64,000 bases of DNA, taken from the NCBI RefSeq assembly GCF_043290135.1, contig NC_134702.1, forward strand, positions 82,835,317-82,899,316, in the 5' to 3' direction. Of this stretch, positions 57,294-64,000 are shown one piece after another. The notes under the pieces were generated by a model that was not told the DNA's origin, made no database searches, and worked only from the letters and a program-made list of their open reading frames with translations. The translations under genes were made by a program, and so were the position numbers. The DNA is from Rhipicephalus microplus. Its lineage: Eukaryota; Arthropoda; Arachnida; Ixodida; Ixodidae. Position 1 is the first letter of the stretch, and the number at the start of each line of letters is the position of its first letter.

Positions 57294-58404
57294 CTGTAAT
57301 TACTCGAATCTAACGCGCACCTTTTTTCCGGTTAAGCGAGTTCATAAATCGCATGCGCGTTAGAATCGAGTACGAACAAAAAAAAATACGGTCAATCTAT
57401 TGCCATCGGCAAATACAAAATGGCCGCCCCCTACTTGCGTCGGCATGGCGCGTCGGCCATTTCTGCCTATGTGTTTCCCATGTGCGGCACTTCGTACGTG
57501 TGCTGAGGAGTTCGTCGTCTAGTAGTGCATTAGCATCAATGGCGTGGAAGGGCCGACTCCAAAAACTCGAGTGCACCACGATGCCGCTTTTAAAAGAAAA
57601 GTCATCGCATGTGCAGAAATGAATGGAAATCGGGCCGCATCGCGGTCGTTCGGAGTTCTTCAAACGTGCGTGCGGGACCGGCGGAAACAAAAGCAGAAGA
57701 TTGTCGACAGCAAAGCTTCACGCAAAGGCTTCAGTGGACCACAGCAGGGTCGGTTTCCGCAAATCGAAGAGCTGCTCGGCGAGTATGTGCTTGAGCAGCG
57801 AGCGGCACAGCGGCCCGTGACGACAGAACTGCTCCAAGTGCGGGCTATGCAATTAGTCTTAGAAAACGGTCTAATGCGGAGCCAGTTTAAAGCGAGCAGG
57901 TGCTGACTAACTAACTTTATGAAGAGGAAAGGCTTTTCCCTCCAAAGGGGAACATGCATATGCGAAAAGTTTTGTGGAGGAGTACGATGAAAAGCTTCAC
58001 AGTTTTCAGAGGTTCGTCCTAAACTTGCGGCGCAACAACGGCTACCTGCTTGGGCAAATCGGGAATGCCGATCAGACGCCTCTTTACTTCGACATGCCTA
58101 GCACCACAACCGTCGAGAAGAAGGGGGCGAAGCAAGTTCGCGTGCTGACATCGGTGCACGGTAAAACTACAGTGACGGCAATGCTCTGCTGCACGTCAGA
58201 TGGGCACAAGCTTCACCCGTACCTCATATTTAAATGGAAGACGCTCCCGAAAGGAGTCGTTTTTTCGAGTGGTGTGATCGTGCGGGCCAACGAGGAAAAA
58301 TGGGTGCGCATTGCAATCGATGTCTTACGTTGTTTTTTTTTCTTTCGCGGTGGAAATCGGGTGCGCGTTACAATCGAGGGCGCGGTAGAATCGAGTAAAT
58401 ACGG
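57294..58404 (+). mobile_element. pogo/Tigger-type DNA transposon, internally deleted
   Basis: The terminal inverted repeats start CTGTAATTACTCGAATCTA (57294) and, at the other end, CCGTATTTACTCGATTCTA in complement (58404). TA lies on both sides, as Tc1/mariner-pogo insertion requires. The transposase remnant on the plus strand starts with a helix-turn-helix region, 57544-57906 (MNGNRAASRSFGVLQTCVRD, then KGFSGPQQGRFPQIEELLGE). After a frameshift comes the start of the DDE domain, 57974-58300 (LGQIGNADQTPLYFDMPSTT, then KLHPYLIFKWKTLPKGV). Only the first catalytic Asp (in NADQT) is present; the second and third acidic residues are lost with the deleted 3' part of the gene. The sequence GTGCGCRTTRCAATCGA occurs twice near the right end. 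Confidence 0.85.
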
Positions 58405-58479
58405 TACTTTGGGTCACGTAAAGCTTACCAAAGACGTGTACTGTGCCACTTACAGTGCTCACAGATCAAAACAGGACTA

Positions 58480-60393
58480 CAGTTGAACCCATTTATATGA
58501 AGCATGCTCCGGGCAGCTATTCTTGTCTTTTATATGGGATGCAGTCGCGGGAATGCCTTCCAGCATTTCAGAGGAGCCATTGGAGAAGGCAAATTCTGCT
58601 TTTGGAGCAGCTACCTCTGTGTTTGGAGCACGCTCGGGCTTTCCATGACGCACACAGATAAACAAAATTTAGCCTCAATTTAGTTTAATGTTCCCTCAGT
58701 TTACATAATCATTTATACAGAAGCAGCAAGCCCAAAGAAGAAGCACAAAATATAAACAAAAGCAGGATCATATACAGAAGCGGTGTCGTTAAACAGTGAA
58801 AGATATTGCATCAACAATTAGGCTACCTGTAGCATGAAGTTCTACCAGCGCGGGCGCACACTCACATGGGCGTGCCCACGGGGAGGTGAGGAGAGGGGAG
58901 TGCAAAGCCAGCCCTGTACATTGACATGATAGGGAGGGGGGCTCTGTGAAGAACCTCCACCCCCTTCCCCTGAAGGGGAACCCTGAGCATGCTGATTAAT
59001 CTCCCTCCCCACAAACACATTCGAAGCTTTTTACAGTAAAACCTCGTTAATACTACTTACATGGCCAAGCATGCGGCTAACTACACACTAAACGCAGTAT
59101 GCATTAACCACCAAGTACCAATTTGCATCTCTTTACGTGCACCATCGCCACTAAAGAAGGAATAAACTAATACAGTGCCATAGCACATATTGCCTAACGT
59201 GCCCACCACAAAGCTATTTCTTTCTGTTTGCCAAATTTTAGAAAGACTGGCACTCTCGCACGGTCGTCTGATGGCACGCGGTGGCGACAGCAAGGAAAAT
59301 TTCGAAAGTACTGCGGAGTCCGGGATATGCAGCCGACGCAAAGACTTGCATAGCGATGAAACAGACATAAGCGGCTGTTCGCGATGAATGTGTGCCACAG
59401 TCTGCTGCATAGCGAGAACAGACATAGCTTTTTTTGGGTGCGGTACGGTAGCAGAGAGCTGATCATCTACCAGCTAGTTGCGTGTAGCGCTTCGCCTACT
59501 CGGCATACACAGCATGGCAAGCCGCTTACACCCACTCCGCTTCAGACCGCGCACAGATGCGGCGAGAAAGCTATTACGTTAATGCGATGATGCGAGCTTT
59601 CTGCAAGCCATGCTCTAGCGGTCCTAGAGCTGGCGGTCTTGGCGACTGAAGTGCATTCGAGTTGACACCCTATGAAAGCGCGCTGTGTCAGCGCCAGCAA
59701 TCCACAATGCTCAACTCAGCAACTTTCGTTTCTGCAAAGCGGTGCAAGCTAAACGCGGTCCCGTACAACGGTCTACGTGGCAGCAATCGGCGCCCCTGCT
59801 TGCAGGTAGTCACCAGCTATTAAAAGCATGCAGTAGGCTTAAAGCGGCACGTAGGGTTTTTATCGGAGATGTCATACTAGTGTGCCTTTCAGTGGCCGCC
59901 ACATCCCCTTCGTTCTTTGCTATTGATTACCAGAAAAGGCACCGCTGCAATGGTGCAGAAGTGGGAAGAATTGATTGACCGATTCCGTGATTTTGCAGCT
60001 ACGCGATCGCACGCAAATGCAGCAACACAACTGCACAAGATGGCGACCATCACGTAATATATTCTATGTACGTACTGTCAACATTACTTTCGGTTCTAAA
60101 ACCACTTTGTGGGCGCAACTATGGTGCAAATCGGACACAAAAAGACCCTTTTGGAGCAGCAGTATGGCGCAGTGATTTCCAGGTGGCACAGGTTGGCACA
60201 ATTGGCACAGGTTGGCACAATTGGCACAGGTTGGCACAATTGGCACAGGTTTCCCACAACTGTGAGACCTCTATCATAAGCAGGGCACCATGTAGGCATT
60301 TCCTTATCAAACTGCATTTTAATGAAGGCACACTGGTGTCTCTGATAACCATTTGTCTCTTATATCAGTGTCTCTTATAAAGGGGTTCGACTG
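58480..60393. mobile_element. Possible second pogo-like element (inverted ends only)
   Basis: The left end CAGTTGAACCCATTTATATG is preceded by TA. The right end, read in complement, is CAGTCGAACCCCTTTATAAG, followed by TG rather than TA. About 18 of 21 positions pair. A related start, CAGTAAAACCTCGTTAATAC, lies inside near 59034. There is no transposase frame in the 1.9 kb between, so these may be ends of separate MITEs. Confidence 0.4.
60184..60250. repeat. Minisatellite, 19-bp unit, about 3.5 copies
   Basis: The unit is GGCACAGGTTGGCACAATT, itself a near-duplication of TTGGCACA. Confidence 0.92.
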
Positions 60394-60655
60394 TGTTTAG
60401 GGCGACGTAATGCAGATACTTTCGTTTCTACAGTCTTTGCCCCAGGTCATATTGGCGTAATGCCTACTCAAACAAGTAAATCAGAGCCACCTACATCTTC
60501 AGAGACCAGATTCACTGCAACATGACGTGGTTATCTTGAGCAACTGCGCATACCAGTGATTTTATGAAAAATTCAACGGCACGTTTTGAATGCGCAAGTA
60601 CTACTGCACATGATTCTTTTGACAAATATGATGGGACGCATCCTTTAGTACTCAC

Positions 60656-60913
60656 ATTGCAGCTGTGATTGATGAACCGGGCCAGATTGCCACATTTGGT
60701 GGCATCAATGATGGTTTCAACATCTACTCTGAAGAGGTACGAGCTCCCGATGCCGATCTGCGTGTAGAACTGCTCCCGCCGGTCAGCCATGATGGGCCGC
60801 ACCATCTGGCCCACATACTCGATGACCATCTCGTCAGCCGCAATCGGCTCCAGAGCAAACAGTCCCCAGTCGTGAATGCGACTCTTCGCAAATTTGAGTT
60901 GTTTCTTGCGGAA
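60656..60913 (-). CDS. SETD1: SETD1/Set1 histone H3K4 methyltransferase, internal exon (SET domain, first two thirds)
   Basis: This 86-codon exon is in phase 0 at both ends. On the minus strand it follows the acceptor TTTAATCCTTGCAG (AG at 60914-60915) and ends before the donor GTGAGT (60655-60650). The translation begins [20 protein letters not shown], continues through EYVGQMVRP and ends [11 protein letters not shown]. The region before and into the SET domain, the GLFA S-adenosylmethionine-binding turn and the R-F-I-N-H-S-C pocket motif are all intact. Set1/SETD1 is the catalytic subunit of COMPASS, which methylates histone H3 lysine 4 in the nucleus. The near-invariant [19 protein letters not shown] block points to SETD1 rather than to MLL/KMT2 or other SET proteins. 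Arthropods usually have a single Set1 gene. The preceding exon, which should carry the end of the N-SET region, was not found before the window end. No stop or frameshift is seen, so this should be a live gene. Confidence 0.93.
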
Positions 60914-61994
60914 CTGCAAGGATTAAAGATGGCAAACAAGCGAGGTCATTAGGTAAAGCACAAGTACAACTGCAAATATTTTTATCTAGCACAGACACTA
61001 GAGTGTTTTGTTTTCATATTACCTGTGCATTATGGTTTGCCAGTGCATTTCATTTCAAAACCTGGTAAAATCTGTCACTGAATCTCAGTTAATTGAGTAA
61101 CCTTAGCTTTGTGCCTGAGTCCTGAAATTGTAATTAATTGCTCAGATGTACCATATTATTAGTGCTAGCATAATTGATTGTGACCAATTTCGGCATCACT
61201 TCAAAGCACCCGCCTAGCATCATAAGAACCTAGTTCCCTACAGGAGGGCGAGGGGGTAAGGTCACAAGTTTTCGCAATGTTCAAAGCACTTTTTTTTTTT
61301 TTCCGAATCGGAGCCCTACACAATGTAAAAAATGGAATGATATGTGTGCTTCAGAATGAGTTGAGCTAGATGAGCATTGGCTAGACTATCATGAGCATAC
61401 CCTTTCAGTAAAAATAAAAGCATTCCTGGCAACATCAGCCACAACCACACCGCGAGCAGCCCGACAAAAGAGCAAGAAGGGGTGACAAGCAATAACCCCC
61501 GTCGGGTGTTAGTCAAGGTACTGCCTGCGCCCCACAAGCCTTCTGTGACAGAGTCAACACTAGCTTTACTCATTCGATGTCGGAGAGGGTCAGAAATTGG
61601 AGCGATTTTTCAGCAGCAAAATGTTACTTTTGGAGCACAAAAATCCAAATTTGGAGCAGTTTACGGGGAGCAAAACATTTCTTTATGACGAAAGACCCAA
61701 TTTGGAGTAGTATTTAGAAAAAGAATATGTACATTTAGAACATTTAGAAAAAGAATATGTATAAACCATTCAACACGCAGTAAATTAGGCAGTGTGAGTA
61801 AGACCACTGCTATTTCAGTAAAATTATTATTTTTATTCACCTCACTGAGCAAATAATGATAACGACCACATTAACATTTGTCGCATTGAACTCTGCGAAT
61901 TCAAATGTAGATCTACTAAGCTGGCGACCTTGAAATTCAAGGGATTCGTAAGGGTGGCAGAAAAAAAAGAAAACAGGCATACATATTTTTTTTA
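60914..61994 (-). other. SETD1 upstream intron, unique-looking part
   Basis: This is intron 5' of the 60656-60913 exon. There is no recognisable exon. The octamer TTTGGAGC or a close variant recurs near 61598, 61638, 61654 and 61690. A 21-base direct repeat containing AGAAAAAGAATATGTA lies at about 61717-61762. Confidence 0.5.
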
Positions 61995-63830
61995 GGTCGC
62001 TAGAAATATCATCATCAGCCCGACTACCCCCCCTTCAGAAAAAAGGCCTCTTCCATGTTCCACTAGTCAACTCGGCCTTGTGCTTACTGCTGTAGTTTTA
62101 TACCCCGCGAACTTCCTAATCTCATCTGCCCGCCCAACTTTCTGTGTCCCCTCCACATGCTGGCGTCTCTTAGAATCCATTCTGTGGTTATTTTGCTTTC
62201 GCGCTATGTGCCCTGCCCATGACCATTTCTTCTTTCTTTCAACTATGCTATCCTTAACTCCATTTGTTCCCTGACCCACACTGCTCTCTTCTTGTCCTTT
62301 AGGGTTACACCTATCATTTTCCTTTCCATCGCTCACTGCGTCGTCCTTAATTTGAGCTGAACCCTGTAAGTACTGGCAAGACGCAGCTGCTATTAACCTT
62401 CCTTTTGACGGATAGCAGCAATCTTACAGTCATCTGTGAATGCTAGCCGAATGTGCTCCACCCCATTTTTATTCTTCTAGTTACTTCAATCTTGCGGTTC
62501 AGCTCCACAGGTACAACCTGTCCTAAGTAGACATTTTCCATTACAACTTCAAGTGCGCTGCTACCTGTCCTAAGTAGACGTTTTCCATTACAACTTCAAG
62601 TGCGCTGCTACCTATCTCGAAGTGCAGTTCTCTTCAGAGGTTGTCGTACATTACTTTTGTTATCTTCAGATTAATTTTAAGACCTATCTTCTCCATGTCT
62701 AATTCAGTAATCACGAACTGCAATTCGTCCCTTGAACTTCTCAGCAATGCAATGCATTCGGCGAAAGGAAGTTTTATAAGGTATTTTATATTAACTCCTA
62801 TGCCTAACTCTTCCCATTCTAGGCGTCTGAAAACATCCTGTAGGCATGCGGTAAATAGCCATGGGAAGTGTGTATCCTCTTGTGTTACACCATTCTTTAT
62901 TGGTATTCTGTCGCTTTCTTTATGGAGTCCTATGGTGGCAGTGGATCTTCTGTACATTTTTTCCAGGATTTTTATATATGTTTCATTATTGCCCTGATTC
63001 CGCAATATCTGCATGACTGCTGATACTTCTACTGAGTCAAATGCCTTCTCGTAATCTATGAAGGCCATGTATAGTGGTTGGGTGTATTCTGAGCATTTTT
63101 CTATCACCTGATTGATAGTATGAATGTGGTCGATTGTTGAGTAGCCTGTTCGAAATGATGTTTGTTCGCTTGGTTGATTGGATTCTCATGTCTCTATTCT
63201 CTTCGTAGCTACCTTTGTAAACACCTTATATACAACAGAGAGCAATCTGATTGGCCTGTAATTCTTCAAGTTCTTGTCGTCTCCTTTCATATAAATTAAG
63301 ACGATGCTAGCATTCTTCCAAGATTTTGGTACCCTCCCCGTCAGGAGACACTTCGTAAAGATGATGGCTAGTTTTTCTAACACAATTTGATCTCTGTCTT
63401 TCAGCAGATTCAACTGGTCTTCACAAGCAGCTTTGCCTCTTTGCATTCCCTCCAAGGCTTTCTTTACTTTGTCTGTCATTACTGCTGGGATGTCATCTGT
63501 GTTACTGCTACTACTTACATTATGGTCATGCTCATCGCAGCTACTGTACATATCTCTGTAAAACTCCTCTGCTGCTTTAACTATCCTCTTCATAGTAGTA
63601 CTTATTTTGCCTTCCTTGTTTCTTACTGCGTACATTTGGTTTTTGCCTATCCTAAGTTTCTTCTTCACCACTTTGACGCTTCCTCCATTCTTTAAAGCAC
63701 GTTCAATTCTCTCCATGTTATACCATCTTAGATCAGATACCTCATGCTTATTAATCTATGCTTATTAATCAACTTCGAAAGCTCTGCCAGTTCTATATAA
63801 TCTGTTCTGTTTGAGGCTTTCATGCTTTTT
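61995..63830 (-). mobile_element. RTE-like LINE, 5'-truncated, about 1.8 kb
   Basis: Minus strand. The pre-RT linker (DYIELAELSKLINKH near 63790) precedes the frame 63186-63716 with MKRIVKAAEEFYRDMY, RVPKSWKNASIVLIYMKGDD and NLKNYRPIRLLSVVYKVFTK. Next is the frame 62634-63107 with PLYMAFIDYEKAFDSVE (catalytic palm Asp) and GIGVNIKYL. The YADD block is lost or altered. The C-terminal part at 62067-62336 includes WAGHIARKQNNHRMDSKRRQ. It ends in GATGATGAT at about 62009. The order and sequence match the RTE/BovB clade, which lacks RNase H. Stops and frameshifts make it inactive. A 47-bp tandem duplication lies at 62517-62610. The endonuclease is missing. It sits in an intron of SETD1, on the same strand as the gene. 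Confidence 0.88.
62517..62610. repeat. 47-bp tandem duplication inside the RTE element
   Basis: CCTGTCCTAAGTAGACATTT begins at 62517 and again, with one base changed, at 62564. It occurred after insertion or in a young source copy. Confidence 0.92.
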
Positions 63831-64000
63831 GTTTCTTAAAGAGGTTCTTGATGAGGTATCCACAGCCGTCAATTCGAAAAGGAATTCAGCGGTTGATTCA
63901 ACCACTAATTCAAACTTAGCTTCAACTAAACAATTTCACAGTCCCCATAGAGTTCAAATTATCAATCTTTCACTGTATTGCCAGTTATATTAGAACAAAC

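Larger units (their letters stand above)
56397..60655 (-). other. SETD1 last intron, transposon-filled
   Basis: This 4259-base intron lies between the two SETD1 exons, with GTGAGT at its 5' end and GTGCAG at its 3' end on the minus strand. It contains a pogo/Tigger-type element (57294-58404), a second pair of pogo-like inverted ends (58480 and 60393), a motif resembling another inverted end near 59032, and a 19-bp minisatellite (60184-60250). No other exon was recognised. Confidence 0.8.

Noticed and set aside
60181..60250. CRISPR-like array
   Set aside because: The units are contiguous with no spacers; it is a minisatellite in an animal intron.

Overview
The window looks like nuclear DNA of an animal, most likely a hard tick (Ixodida, probably a metastriate). 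The evidence is as follows. The recognisable host gene has spliced exons with GT/AG borders. Six or seven copies of a tRNA-derived SINE closely resemble, from memory, the tick SINE family Ruka described from Rhipicephalus appendiculatus. The rest is a dense, decayed mix of non-LTR retrotransposons (I/Nimb-like, CR1-like, L1/Tx1-like and RTE-like), Ty3/gypsy fragments, Penelope-like elements, hAT- and pogo-type DNA transposons, and long (TA)n, (GAAA)n, (TTA)n, (CTAT)n and (GAT)n microsatellites. There is no bacterial gene organisation, rRNA, CRISPR array or operon. Most open reading frames in the window are chance frames in repeats.

Layout. 1-2440: nothing recognised. 2446-3640: I-type LINE 3' part (minus). 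5401-5482: SINE head. 6070-7990: decayed CR1-like LINE (plus). 9084-9109: perfect 26-bp palindrome. 12018-13250: SINEs and a Ty3/gypsy pol end. 14000-14182: (GAAA)n. 15361-15785: SINE pieces. 16173-19360: gypsy RT/RNase H fragment, a Penelope-like inverted repeat with about 255-bp arms, tetranucleotide arrays, a Penelope-like terminal segment set in a (TA)n array, and a SINE. 20662-23650: tRNA-like SINE, a 2.5-kb L1/Tx1-like LINE and hairpins. 24530-24905: RTE-type tail. 29435-31359: fold-back, LINE fragment and SINEs. 32118-36790: two diverged copies of a segment of about 800 bp, a candidate cysteine-rich two-exon gene (minus), a block of satellite-like repeat and a second candidate spliced gene (plus). 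37134-39119: a Ty3/gypsy element with both LTRs and a nested 140-bp insertion. 41284-44039: microsatellites, an LTR piece, a second satellite block and a Penelope-like terminal segment carrying a hammerhead-ribozyme-like motif. 45401-45562: candidate secreted peptide. 49421-53475: microsatellites and the largest satellite block, with a hAT MITE inside. 54052-54578: a second TIR element. 56223-60913: the 3' end of a Set1/SETD1-type histone H3K4 methyltransferase gene (minus), whose 4.26-kb intron holds a pogo/Tigger-type element. 61995-63830: RTE-like LINE (minus) in the next SETD1 intron.

How it fits together. The only gene of confidently known function is SETD1. The two exons seen encode most of the SET domain, the post-SET cysteines and the stop codon. 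Three other gene candidates rest on splice-site and reading-frame logic only and are unidentified. Nearly everything else is transposon history. The most interesting items are the Penelope-like segments with hammerhead-like cores placed in (TA)n arrays, the Penelope-like inverted repeat, and the candidate cysteine-rich gene beside a diverged copy of its own terminal exon. Homology calls come from reading the sequence; no database search was run.
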